Assembly: GCA_020635115.1 (NCBI GenBank)
Contig: JACKAK010000004.1
Location: 62,001-126,000, forward strand
Direction of reading: 5' to 3'
Length of the DNA stretch: 64,000 bases
Source: Halobacteriovoraceae bacterium
GTDB taxonomy: Bacteria > Bdellovibrionota > Bacteriovoracia > Bacteriovoracales > Bacteriovoracaceae
In this document: positions 35,960 to 45,009 of the stretch, piece after piece
Position numbering within the stretch: the stretch's first letter is position 1
Layout of the letters: every line of letters starts with the position of its first letter
Translations under genes and position numbers: made by a program
The notes under the pieces: generated by a model
The model's database searches: none
What the model was told of the DNA's origin: nothing
What the model saw: only the letters and a program-made list of their open reading frames with translations

Positions 35960-38845
35960 ATGTTAAATAATTTATTCAAATACTTAAAAAACCGACGAGG
36001 GATGAGTTTGATAGAAATTATGACTGCTTTTGGTGTTACAGCATTATCAATTTTAATGCTTACTCAAACAAAGAAATATTTCTATGATCAAGAATTAAAA
36101 AAGTCTACGGGAAATGGCTTTTTTGATAAGCTTTCAATCACAGAGACGGTTGAAATTAAACCATCCCAGTTTTTAATTGATATTATGGGTAGTATGAATA
36201 AAATTATTGATCCCAACAATTTTTTAATTAGAAATAGGGGTGTTTGTGCCTTAGTAGAGACAAGTCAAAAAGATCCAGGGCCAGGACTTATCAATCTCGT
36301 ATTACCTCCAATTGGAACCGCAACATCACCGCTTCATGAATTATGGCTAAATGAAATCACACCTGAGTATGATGTTATTGCAAATAATGATTGTGATTCT
36401 TCTCCAGATGGATACAATATATGTTTCAAACCTAAACCCTTAGATTCTGAAATTGCAACTCAAGAGGAAATAGAAGCATTCAATAAATTAGATACTAAAT
36501 TTCTGTTAAATGTTGTTCCTTTAAGGTTAGTGGCACAAGATAATTTAACAAAACTTATTCCAATTGCTGTTGGTAATGGAACTGATATTAATGTTAAAGA
36601 TGTTTTTTTTAGGTTTACTTTATTTAAATATTGGAATGGTTCAGCTGATGAAAATGGAGACATTGAAAGACATAAAATATCAAGTGTAGATAATTTTTGG
36701 GCAGCTAGTGTGGGATGGTGTACTCGTTTTCTAACATTGAATCCAGGCACTTCAAATGAAGTAACAAAAACACAAAACTTAGTGCTTACTGGAGCTGGTT
36801 TTGGCGATTCACAGGGGAAAGCAATATATAATGGTAACCCTTTAGATGTTGCATATAACTATTCAGTTCAAAACGTGTTTGAGGCACATGCTTTAAGTCT
36901 CTATGCTCAAGAAGGTGTGAAACTATCAAATAATATTGATATTAGAACCAAAAATGATGCAGGTAGTTTAAAATCGTTTGTTTGTGCCGAAAAAAAATTT
37001 AAATGCAAAAAATATGGGTATACAAATCGAACTTTCGGAAGTTTGCCATTCAAAATGCAATTATCTGCTCCAGAACGTCTACTAACTGAATATCCAAACG
37101 GTGTTCCTATTTCAAATGTAAAATTTACTGTTGCAAATTCAAATGGAAATGGAGCGGATTTATTAAATTCTTCAGGTGTAGCTGTTACAATTGCTCCATC
37201 TAATTTGAATATAACTTCTAGCACCATAGTTGAAGCACATTTTAGCGACGATGAAAAAATGTCTACATTCTGTAACTCTGCTTGTTCAAGTGGTGATGGA
37301 TCAAATTATATTCCCAGTTTAAGTTTTCAAATGGCCGATGGTACCCCGTTTAATTCAATCTTTTCCTCAAGTGGAGTAGCATGTACATCATGCTACATGA
37401 AATCGTGTTCTCGGCTCGGACTTAACACATTTGGAAAGATGACAGAAATGCCTTCTGAAGCTTTAGACAGTAATATTCCAGAGTGTTCATCTCCTGGTAT
37501 TCAAAGTCTAGAAAACTTCAATTTTCAATTTAGTCCGGCCCCACTACCAAATGGAATTGATAAATGCGTTATGATTAACATCGCTACTGATGGTTCTGAA
37601 TCTTGGACCTATAGAAATTCTGATTGCGCAATCTCTCGACCCATTTTATGTTATTCTGCAGGTAAGTTTAGATTGGCACGATCTCCTGAAACAAATGGTT
37701 CAACTACATTATTAAAAGGATCTTTTAGTCAGGCACATGACTATTGTTTTAATATGGGGACTGAAGTAGTTAGTAAAGTATCTATATCGAATGGTTTTTT
37801 ACCGATGCTTACAACTGATCCTAGATTTGTTGAACTACAGACAAATTTTGGTTCTACAAATTCAGATATTTTAAAGTATGTTAATGTTGCGAAACAGGGA
37901 ATATTTTTACCACCAAACGCTATTAGTTCTCCAGAATTTAGTGAACAAATGACTGAAATTGTAAAAGAGGCCCTTAATATTAATGAAACAGCAATTTGGG
38001 TTGCATTTAAGGCAGACTCAAGTGGAGGGATGCTTGCAGAACCTCCTTTTTTACCACGTACAAATTCTACTGATGTTAGAAATTTACCTTATATTTCTTA
38101 TAAACCAGGTGGAAGTGTTGATTTGAAGTTGATACCAAGAGACACAGTGGTAACAGGTTCATCAATAATTCCAGGTTCCAGTGCGCAGGGGTATGGTTCT
38201 ATTGTTAATGGAGTTAGACACAGGGGAGTTGTTGTTCATTCGACACCTGTTGGAAAAACACTACAAAATTATCTCTGTATGAGTAGTAGTGGTTCTTTTA
38301 GATTGAGACAAAAATCAGATGGTACTCCTGGAACATGGGAGGAGGGACACGAGGTTTGTAACTCAGGAGGGTATTTCTTTGCTGCCCCTAACACTGGGGC
38401 AGGTTGGGTTAATGCCTTGCTTAAAGTAAATCCCCATGATGAAAATTATCCTCATCCATCACCAGATGCAGGGGCGGTTGAAGCATGGATCGGTTTAAAA
38501 ATAGTTGGGGGTGAGTATCTACCAGGTGATAATGATACATATGGAGGATTTTATTACTATGATAATTACGTATTTAAGACCGGATCTTCGTGTCCACCTA
38601 TTCCAAGTGGGTCTGGAGGAAATACAACTCCAAGATCTTTGGGCGTATTTTGCAAGGATGGCGATGGAGCTTTTGTGTACCAAGATGTAACAGACGGGGG
38701 GAATTATACTGGAACTTGTACTGCTCTTGGTTCGGGTTCCTCTGTTGCAAAAATGAGTGAATTTGCTCCTGGAAAAAATATAAAAAGTCTTCTCAATCTT
38801 TATAATAAGGTTACAAGTTCAAGATGTGTATATATTGATAATTAA
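35960..38845 (+). CDS. Giant minor pilin with lectin-like modules, set B
   Basis: A 961-aa protein. The leader RRG/MSLIEIMTAFGVTALSILM has Gly -1 and Glu +5. It is paralogous to the 1095-aa protein at 29997: the same CSRLGL/CAGIGL-type Cys block (CTSCYMKSCSRLG), and C-terminal segments FSQAHDYCFNMGTEV and WEEGHEVCNSGGYFF followed by EAWIGLKIVGG. WIGL is a classic C-type-lectin-like core motif. The start follows AGGAAG. The two giant pilins have diverged strongly, which suggests different targets or rapid evolution of the exposed head. Confidence 0.78.
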   Translation: MLNNLFKYLKNRRGMSLIEIMTAFGVTALSILMLTQTKKYFYDQELKKSTGNGFFDKLSITETVEIKPSQFLIDIMGSMNKIIDPNNFLIRNRGVCALVETSQKDPGPGLINLVLPPIGTATSPLHELWLNEITPEYDVIANNDCDSSPDGYNICFKPKPLDSEIATQEEIEAFNKLDTKFLLNVVPLRLVAQDNLTKLIPIAVGNGTDINVKDVFFRFTLFKYWNGSADENGDIERHKISSVDNFWAASVGWCTRFLTLNPGTSNEVTKTQNLVLTGAGFGDSQGKAIYNGNPLDVAYNYSVQNVFEAHALSLYAQEGVKLSNNIDIRTKNDAGSLKSFVCAEKKFKCKKYGYTNRTFGSLPFKMQLSAPERLLTEYPNGVPISNVKFTVANSNGNGADLLNSSGVAVTIAPSNLNITSSTIVEAHFSDDEKMSTFCNSACSSGDGSNYIPSLSFQMADGTPFNSIFSSSGVACTSCYMKSCSRLGLNTFGKMTEMPSEALDSNIPECSSPGIQSLENFNFQFSPAPLPNGIDKCVMINIATDGSESWTYRNSDCAISRPILCYSAGKFRLARSPETNGSTTLLKGSFSQAHDYCFNMGTEVVSKVSISNGFLPMLTTDPRFVELQTNFGSTNSDILKYVNVAKQGIFLPPNAISSPEFSEQMTEIVKEALNINETAIWVAFKADSSGGMLAEPPFLPRTNSTDVRNLPYISYKPGGSVDLKLIPRDTVVTGSSIIPGSSAQGYGSIVNGVRHRGVVVHSTPVGKTLQNYLCMSSSGSFRLRQKSDGTPGTWEEGHEVCNSGGYFFAAPNTGAGWVNALLKVNPHDENYPHPSPDAGAVEAWIGLKIVGGEYLPGDNDTYGGFYYYDNYVFKTGSSCPPIPSGSGGNTTPRSLGVFCKDGDGAFVYQDVTDGGNYTGTCTALGSGSSVAKMSEFAPGKNIKSLLNLYNKVTSSRCVYIDN

Positions 38846-38856
38846 TAAATGAGGAA

Positions 38857-39804
38857 ATGATGAAAATGAGAGGGATTAGTTTAGCAGAAACAGTTGTCGC
38901 TATGGGAGTTTCATCAATTGTACTTGGGGCAGTCTTTTATTTTATGCAGGATACTGCAAAATTTCAAAAAGAAATTGATATGTCTGGAATACTTGATGAA
39001 TTAGAATTTTCTCTTTCTGTCAAACTCTATACCTTTAAAGGTGCAATTGGAATAACAAATATGGACCCAAAATCTACTTTTCATGTTATTCAGCCTGATC
39101 CTGCACCAATAAATGGTGTAACCATTACAAATGACCCTCTAGGACTAAGAGGCAATTATGATATTGCCAGAGTTGGTAATCAGTTTTTGAATATTTCTGA
39201 TGCGAATGTGATTTCATGGGCAGAAATTCAATCAGATCCATCTCAAAAAATGTATGGAAACTATTATAGAGATAGTTTCACTTTAAAACTTGAGAGGGAA
39301 AATAATCCTGATGAGTATTTAATAAGTAGATGTTTACCAAGAAATGATTTTAATAAAGAACTCACATTTGAAGAAATTCTAGGAATAAATTATGTACCTT
39401 TTCTAGGTATACCAGGAGGTATAGGGAAAAAATATACTATGAAGTGTTGTTCTAAAACTTCTCTTCAACCAGAATGTTCAGATTCAGATGACTATACTCC
39501 AGTTATATTTCATGTTATTGAAGATGAGGGAACTGTAAAAGGTATAACTAAATATCCAAATGAAAAAGATGTTAAACTTGTACACGGAGCTGCTTTCAAT
39601 ATTCTTTTTAAATATGCGTCGTATGATAAAGCGAGACAAAGTGGAGTTCTAATGCGTTTTTATGTTGTTGGGAATAAGTGTGTATCTGAAGAAATTGAAA
39701 AGGGGCACAAAATAGATAACTGTGATTATACGAGAAGCAGATCACGCAACTTTGTAGCAGAGTCGGAGTTAACTAATTATGACATCAGTGAAGGGCTCGA
39801 TTAA
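38857..39804 (+). CDS. Minor pilin (PilW-like), set B third gene
   Basis: A 315-aa protein with leader MRG/ISLAETVVAMGVSSIVLGAVF, Gly -1 and Glu +5. It shares with the 33307 gene the segments YLISRCLPRNDFN, MKCCSKT and VHGAAFNILF. The ribosome-binding site GAGGAAATG precedes adjacent ATG codons at 38857 and 38860. The last 26 bases overlap the peroxidase gene, so translation of the two is probably coupled. Confidence 0.78.
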   Translation: MMKMRGISLAETVVAMGVSSIVLGAVFYFMQDTAKFQKEIDMSGILDELEFSLSVKLYTFKGAIGITNMDPKSTFHVIQPDPAPINGVTITNDPLGLRGNYDIARVGNQFLNISDANVISWAEIQSDPSQKMYGNYYRDSFTLKLERENNPDEYLISRCLPRNDFNKELTFEEILGINYVPFLGIPGGIGKKYTMKCCSKTSLQPECSDSDDYTPVIFHVIEDEGTVKGITKYPNEKDVKLVHGAAFNILFKYASYDKARQSGVLMRFYVVGNKCVSEEIEKGHKIDNCDYTRSRSRNFVAESELTNYDISEGLD

Positions 39805-41584
39805 GAAAGAAAAAATATTTTGTATATTTTTTCTTTCAACACTTTTAATATCTTGTGAAAATTCTTTTAATAAAACAAATTTTGAAGTTCATTCAAAATA
39901 TTCATCAAAATTTAAAGAACTAAAAATAGAGTTTTCCCCAGGAGAAGAAAATTTAGATTTGATAGATCTCGGAAGGTCTCTTTTTTATGATACGATATTA
40001 TCAAGAAATAATGATGTTAGCTGTTCCACCTGTCATCTCCCAAATCATGGGTTTTCAGATGGAAATTCTTTATCTTTTGGCACATTAGGAAAAGGAGGGC
40101 CTACAGCTGAAAATGTTGGAAATACTTTTGCTGAAGGTGTTCTTTCAATTGAAAGGGGTGTTGGAAATGATGGATTAGGATATGACGCTACAAAATTTAT
40201 GTTTCGTAATAGTTTATCTCTTTATAACGTGAAATTTAGAGAAGGTAACTATCAAGAAGGTGGATTGATGCATGATGGTCGGTTTGCATCATTAATGGAA
40301 CAACTACTCGTTCCAATGCATACAAGAATAGAAATGTGTGGAACTAATCCAATTCCATTATATGGTAATCCCTTTAAAGAGAAGGGAGATTTATTTAATA
40401 AATCGATACATCTAAAATCAGCATTTTCTGTCGATCATAATTCAAATACAAACTTTGATCTTAAGAGAATTGGATCTACGATTATTTCAGGGTTAAATGA
40501 AAGAAGACCAAATAATGCCTTAACTGTACCCAATCGAAACGAATGTGTGGCCATTATGCTGGCAAAATTAAATAATTCTAGTGGATATAATAAAAAGTTT
40601 AAAAAGCTATTTAATACTGAATACATTGATGAAGTGATGGTGAAAAAAGCACTAGAGAGTTTTGTAAAAAGCATTGTTGTGATTGATACACCTTTTGATA
40701 AATTTATGAAAAAAGAGCAAAATCTATCTGAAAAAGAATTATTGGGATTACAAGCATTTTTCACAGATGTTGATGAAGAATTTTCATATAAAAATAAAAC
40801 TTATCAAGGAGCAGGATGTTTCAAATGTCATGAAGCTCCACTTTTTTCAGCAAAACAATACTATGATCTTGGAGTTAGAGGACATGAATTAAGCCCATTG
40901 AGTTCTTACAGCAGGGATAGTGATCCTCGGAGTGGTTTTTTCAAAAGCAAACAACCTTTCAAAGGGAGTCCACCTGAATGTGAAATAGATGGTAGATTTA
41001 CTGAATATAATAAATATGTACCTGACCCCGGGAGAGCATTTTTTAAAGGTGGTTTTAAAGACTGCTTTAGATTTAGAGTTCCTTCTCTCAGAGGTGTTAT
41101 AGAAACTTATCCGTATTTTCATCATGGAACGGAGAGAGGACAAAATAGAGTTATTCCAGGTGATGATTTCTATACAATAAGCTATAAGGCCTTAAAAAAC
41201 GCTATAGAATATCATTTAATTGGGCCAGTAAATATTATTGGAAAAGTATTATTAACAGGTGGAGTTAAAGGTGAGAAAAGTCATATTTATCAACGTGACA
41301 TTCACATTCCTTATATATATCTACAGTTTCATCCTGACAGAGAAAAACACAAATTCTTTCCAATCAAATATGATGAGGACTACTTAGATGCCCTCACATA
41401 TTTTGTCGCCCATACTCTACGAAATCCTTCATCTTCAAAAACAGGCCTCTATGGAAACGATTTAAGTCCTCCTAGTACTGTTCCAAGCGGACTCTATCCT
41501 CCAATCACCAGAGACAACGGAACACAAATGGATTTTCCCCTAGATTGGATGGAAAAAATCAAAAAAAAGGATATAAATGATTGA
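39779..41584 (+). CDS. Lipoprotein di-heme cytochrome c peroxidase (MauG/CcpA family)
   Basis: A 601-aa protein with a signal peptide and lipobox LLISC (Cys at about 26). Two heme c attachment sites are visible, CSTCH near residue 81 and CFKCH near 351, together with the family segments LGRSLFYDTILSRNNDVSCS, GLQAFF and FRVPSLRGVIETYPYFHHG. These enzymes reduce hydrogen peroxide, or in MauG relatives oxidise protein side chains. The start overlaps the last pilin gene by 26 bp, which is unusual and ties it to the pilus set. It would be membrane-anchored in the periplasm or outer membrane. Confidence 0.88.
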   Translation: MTSVKGSIKKEKIFCIFFLSTLLISCENSFNKTNFEVHSKYSSKFKELKIEFSPGEENLDLIDLGRSLFYDTILSRNNDVSCSTCHLPNHGFSDGNSLSFGTLGKGGPTAENVGNTFAEGVLSIERGVGNDGLGYDATKFMFRNSLSLYNVKFREGNYQEGGLMHDGRFASLMEQLLVPMHTRIEMCGTNPIPLYGNPFKEKGDLFNKSIHLKSAFSVDHNSNTNFDLKRIGSTIISGLNERRPNNALTVPNRNECVAIMLAKLNNSSGYNKKFKKLFNTEYIDEVMVKKALESFVKSIVVIDTPFDKFMKKEQNLSEKELLGLQAFFTDVDEEFSYKNKTYQGAGCFKCHEAPLFSAKQYYDLGVRGHELSPLSSYSRDSDPRSGFFKSKQPFKGSPPECEIDGRFTEYNKYVPDPGRAFFKGGFKDCFRFRVPSLRGVIETYPYFHHGTERGQNRVIPGDDFYTISYKALKNAIEYHLIGPVNIIGKVLLTGGVKGEKSHIYQRDIHIPYIYLQFHPDREKHKFFPIKYDEDYLDALTYFVAHTLRNPSSSKTGLYGNDLSPPSTVPSGLYPPITRDNGTQMDFPLDWMEKIKKKDIND

Positions 41585-41641
41585 GTTTCCTGATAGTTAA
41601 AGGTGAAAATTCGCTACGAGTTAAAAAAAAATATCATTTTC

Positions 41642-41669
41642 TTGACAATGCAGACGAATCAGCTATGAT
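41642..41669 (+). promoter_or_regulatory. Sigma70 promoter of rho
   Basis: TTGACA (41642-41647) and TATGAT (41664-41669) are spaced by 16 bases. Transcription would start near 41676, leaving a leader of about 170 nt before the rho ATG. Long leaders in rho genes are often used for autoregulation; I see no decisive structure. Confidence 0.7.
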
Positions 41670-41846
41670 GCCCCTAAGAACCACAAATAATTCCTTTTAT
41701 ATTTTTTTCAGCGACAACGATAAGCTAATATATATAAAGTCGAATTAGGGAGAGTGAAGTCTTTGGAAATTTGTGGGAAGACTTACCAGTAGTTCAAATC
41801 AATATAACTATAATTCTTTTTAAATCCCAGACAGGAGTTTTTGTTA

Positions 41847-43094
41847 ATGCACCTTAATGATCTTAGAGAAACTGAAATTAAATCCTTACTCGAAACGGCC
41901 AGTGAAATGGGCGTGGAAAACACCGGAAATATGAGAAAACATGAAGTCATCTTCGCAATCCTCAAAAAGAAAGCTGAAAATGATGAAGAAATCTTTGGCG
42001 GTGGTGTCCTTGAAATTTTACCCGATGGCTTTGGGTTCTTAAGATCCCCTGGCTATAACTATCTCCCAGGGGCCGATGATATTTACGTATCTCCTTCTCA
42101 AATTCGACGCTTTGGACTTCGAAAAGGTGATACCATCGAAGGACAAATTAGACCTCCGAAAGAAGGTGAAAGATATTTTGCACTTCTTAAAGTCAATGAA
42201 GTCAATACTAAAACTCCAGAGGAACACAAAAAAACAGTACTCTTTGATAACCTGACTCCTGTTTTTCCTGAGAAAAAAATTGAACTTGAATTTTATCCAA
42301 CAAACTATTCAACTAGAATGATCGACTTATTCGTTCCTCAGGGATTTGGTCAGCGTTGTCTTATCGTCGCACCTCCAAAGGCCGGTAAAACAATTATGCT
42401 AAAAGATATTGCAAACGCAATTTCAGCTAACCATGAAGACGCCAGTCTCATTGTCCTTCTCATTGATGAAAGACCTGAAGAAGTAACAGATATGAAAAGA
42501 TCTGTTAAAGCTGAAGTTGTTTCTTCTACCTTTGATGAACCGGCCAATCGCCACGTCCAAGTCGCAGAAATGGTTCTAGAAAAAGCAAAAAGACTTACTG
42601 AGGCCGGAAAAGATGTCGTCATTTTACTCGATTCAATCACTCGTCTGGCCCGTGCTTACAATACCGTTGTTCCACCATCTGGTAAAATCCTCTCAGGGGG
42701 AGTTGACTCGAATGCACTCCATAGACCAAAACGATTTTTTGGTGCCGCCAGAAATATTGAAAAAGGTGGATCTCTAACAATCATTGCTACCGCTCTTATC
42801 GATACAGGATCAAGAATGGACGAAGTTATCTTTGAAGAATTCAAAGGTACTGGTAACTCTGAAATTCAACTAGATAGAAAACTTCTTGAAAAAAGAATCT
42901 TCCCATGTCTTGATATCAATAAATCTTCTACTCGTAAGGAAGATCTTCTGATGAAAGATGAAGACCTACAAAGAATTTACGTTCTAAGAAAAGTTCTCCA
43001 TCCTATGAATACAATAGATTCTATGGAATTTATTCTAAGCAGAATTACAAAATCTAAAACCAACGCTGAATTTTTAAATTCAATGAATGGTTAA
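41847..43094 (+). CDS. rho: Transcription termination factor Rho
   Basis: A 415-aa protein from ATG 41847, nine bases after AGGAG; a TTG at 41841 is too close to the ribosome-binding site. The N-terminal domain (NMRKHEVIFAILKKKAE) is followed by the RNA-binding OSB/cold-shock-like segment GVLEILPDGFGFLRSPGYNY, the Walker A IVAPPKAGKT, Walker B VVILLDSITRLARAYN, the Q-loop KILSGGVDSNALHRPKRFFGAARNIE and R-loop GTGNSEIQLDRKL. The length is standard. Hexameric helicase that ends transcription. Head of a housekeeping run with prfA, prmC and murA. Confidence 0.97.
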   Translation: MHLNDLRETEIKSLLETASEMGVENTGNMRKHEVIFAILKKKAENDEEIFGGGVLEILPDGFGFLRSPGYNYLPGADDIYVSPSQIRRFGLRKGDTIEGQIRPPKEGERYFALLKVNEVNTKTPEEHKKTVLFDNLTPVFPEKKIELEFYPTNYSTRMIDLFVPQGFGQRCLIVAPPKAGKTIMLKDIANAISANHEDASLIVLLIDERPEEVTDMKRSVKAEVVSSTFDEPANRHVQVAEMVLEKAKRLTEAGKDVVILLDSITRLARAYNTVVPPSGKILSGGVDSNALHRPKRFFGAARNIEKGGSLTIIATALIDTGSRMDEVIFEEFKGTGNSEIQLDRKLLEKRIFPCLDINKSSTRKEDLLMKDEDLQRIYVLRKVLHPMNTIDSMEFILSRITKSKTNAEFLNSMNG

Positions 43095-43106
43095 AAAAGG
43101 TAACAA

Positions 43107-44186
43107 ATGTCCTCAATGTTCGATAAGCTCGATGTCGTTGTCGATCGCTATGATGAGTTAACTGAGAAAATGGCAGATCCGTCCTTGTATGAACGCAAGA
43201 CAGAGTTTAAGTCTATTTCAGAAGAACGTGCAAACCTTGAGGACATCGTTGTTGCCTACAAAAAATATCGTCAAATCAAAGCAGATGTTGAGGAGGCCAA
43301 AGAAATTCTCCGAAATGAATCTGATGAAGACATGCGCGAAATGGCCAAAGAAGAACTTGATAATAATGAAGGCCTTATTCCTGAACTGGAAAAAGAGCTA
43401 ACAGTCCTACTTCTACCAAAAGATCCACTGGACAACAAAAACGTAATGGTCGAAATTCGCGCTGGAGCTGGAGGGGACGAAGCATCTATCTTTGTTGGTG
43501 ATGTCTATAGAATGTACCAAAACTATTTTCGCGATCTAGGTTTCAAGTCTGAACTTGTTTCAATAAGTGAAGGTGATGAAGGCATTAAAGAGATCATCTT
43601 TAGCGTTACAGGTGATAAAGTTTATTCAAAGATGAAGTATGAATCCGGTGTTCATAGAGTTCAACGTGTTCCCAAAACTGAATCACAAGGGAGAGTTCAC
43701 ACTTCAACAATCACTGTGGCAGTCCTCCCTGAAGCAGACGAACTCGATTTTGAACTGAATATGAACGATGTTAGAGTTGATGTCTATAGATCCGGTGGTG
43801 CAGGTGGACAGTCTGTTAACACAACTGACTCAGCTGTAAGAGTAACGCATATACCAACAGGAATGGTTGTTGCAAACCAAGATCAAAAATCACAAATAAA
43901 AAACAAAGAAAAAGCACTAAAAATATTAACTAACAGAATATATGACCAAATGCTTAGAGAAAAAAACGCCAAAGAAGCAGCTGAAAGAAAAGGTCTTGTC
44001 GGTACAGGTGACAGATCGGAGAGAATTCGCACATATAATTTCCCTCAAGGACGTTTAACTGACCATAGAATCGGACTAACTCTTTATAGCCTTGATAGAA
44101 TAATCGAAGGCGATATGGGCCAGGTCACAGATGCTCTGATTGCTCATAATCAGGCCGAACTTCTCAAAGGACATGATGAGGTTTAA
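43107..44186 (+). CDS. prfA: Peptide chain release factor 1
   Basis: A 359-aa protein. It shows the RF-1 pattern VQRVPKTESQGRVHTSTITVAVLPE with the stop-codon-reading domain, the GGQ motif in RSGGAGGQSVNTTDSAVRVTH, and C-terminal NFPQGRLTDHRIG. It releases peptide at UAA and UAG. The ATG follows AAAGG. The gene overlaps prmC, which methylates the GGQ glutamine of this protein, so the enzyme and its substrate are coupled. Confidence 0.97.
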   Translation: MSSMFDKLDVVVDRYDELTEKMADPSLYERKTEFKSISEERANLEDIVVAYKKYRQIKADVEEAKEILRNESDEDMREMAKEELDNNEGLIPELEKELTVLLLPKDPLDNKNVMVEIRAGAGGDEASIFVGDVYRMYQNYFRDLGFKSELVSISEGDEGIKEIIFSVTGDKVYSKMKYESGVHRVQRVPKTESQGRVHTSTITVAVLPEADELDFELNMNDVRVDVYRSGGAGGQSVNTTDSAVRVTHIPTGMVVANQDQKSQIKNKEKALKILTNRIYDQMLREKNAKEAAERKGLVGTGDRSERIRTYNFPQGRLTDHRIGLTLYSLDRIIEGDMGQVTDALIAHNQAELLKGHDEV

Positions 44187-45009
44187 CGACCAACTTCATG
44201 CATTTTATAGATCTCACAAAGAAGATCTAGAAAAATCATACCCCGGGATAAATGAACGCATTTTTCAAAATTATTTTGAAGATGTGTTCTCATATATAAT
44301 CTATCAACCTAAAATTCTTGAAAATTATTTCGAAAAAATCAAACGAGGGATTCCCTTAGAGTATATTTTTAGAAAAGCATTCTTTTATGAACTAAATTTT
44401 GAAATCAATGAATTTGCTCTCATTCCTCGCTTTGAAACAGAAATTCTCGTTCATGAAACCATCGAATTTATTAAGAAAAATGAAGTTAATTCAATCTTAG
44501 ATTTAGGCACTGGCCCTGGCACAATTCTTTTAAATATTGCCTACGCATGTCCCGAAGTGAAATACCTTCTTGGAAGTGACATTGATGAAAAAGTTCTTCA
44601 GCTGGCCAAAAGAAATCTATTCTTAAAAAGGTTTCGTTTTTCTCAAGATCAAAAAATAAATTTTATGAAGAGTGATAGATTTGAAAAGATTCATGAACAT
44701 TTTGATGTAATAGTTTCAAATCCTCCCTATATTAAAAGAGAGGCACAAAGCTGTCTTGTTCATGACAGAACTCACCAATATGAACCACACTTAGCGCTAT
44801 ATCTTGATGATATAGACTATTACAAGTGGTTTGAGGTATTGTTTCACGAAGTAGATGCTCACCTAAATGAGAGAGGGCTCTTTTTCATGGAAGGACATGA
44901 AAATGAACTCAAAAAACTAGCTCATATTGCGAGTGATTGCTTTAGTGAGATCGAAGTAATTAAAGATCTTAGTAATAGAGATCGATTTCTAAAAATAAGG
45001 AAAATATAA
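44176..45009 (+). CDS. prmC: Release factor glutamine methyltransferase
   Basis: 277 aa from ATG 44176 (AAAGG five bases before; adjacent ATG 44173 is an alternative). It has the N-terminal helical domain, PLEYIFRKAFFYE with the substrate-docking motif, ALIPRFETEILV, SAM motif LDLGTGPGTILLNIA and the catalytic SNPPYI. PrmC methylates the Gln of the GGQ motif in RF1 and RF2. It overlaps prfA by 11 bp and murA by 1 bp. Confidence 0.94.
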   Translation: MRFNDQLHAFYRSHKEDLEKSYPGINERIFQNYFEDVFSYIIYQPKILENYFEKIKRGIPLEYIFRKAFFYELNFEINEFALIPRFETEILVHETIEFIKKNEVNSILDLGTGPGTILLNIAYACPEVKYLLGSDIDEKVLQLAKRNLFLKRFRFSQDQKINFMKSDRFEKIHEHFDVIVSNPPYIKREAQSCLVHDRTHQYEPHLALYLDDIDYYKWFEVLFHEVDAHLNERGLFFMEGHENELKKLAHIASDCFSEIEVIKDLSNRDRFLKIRKI

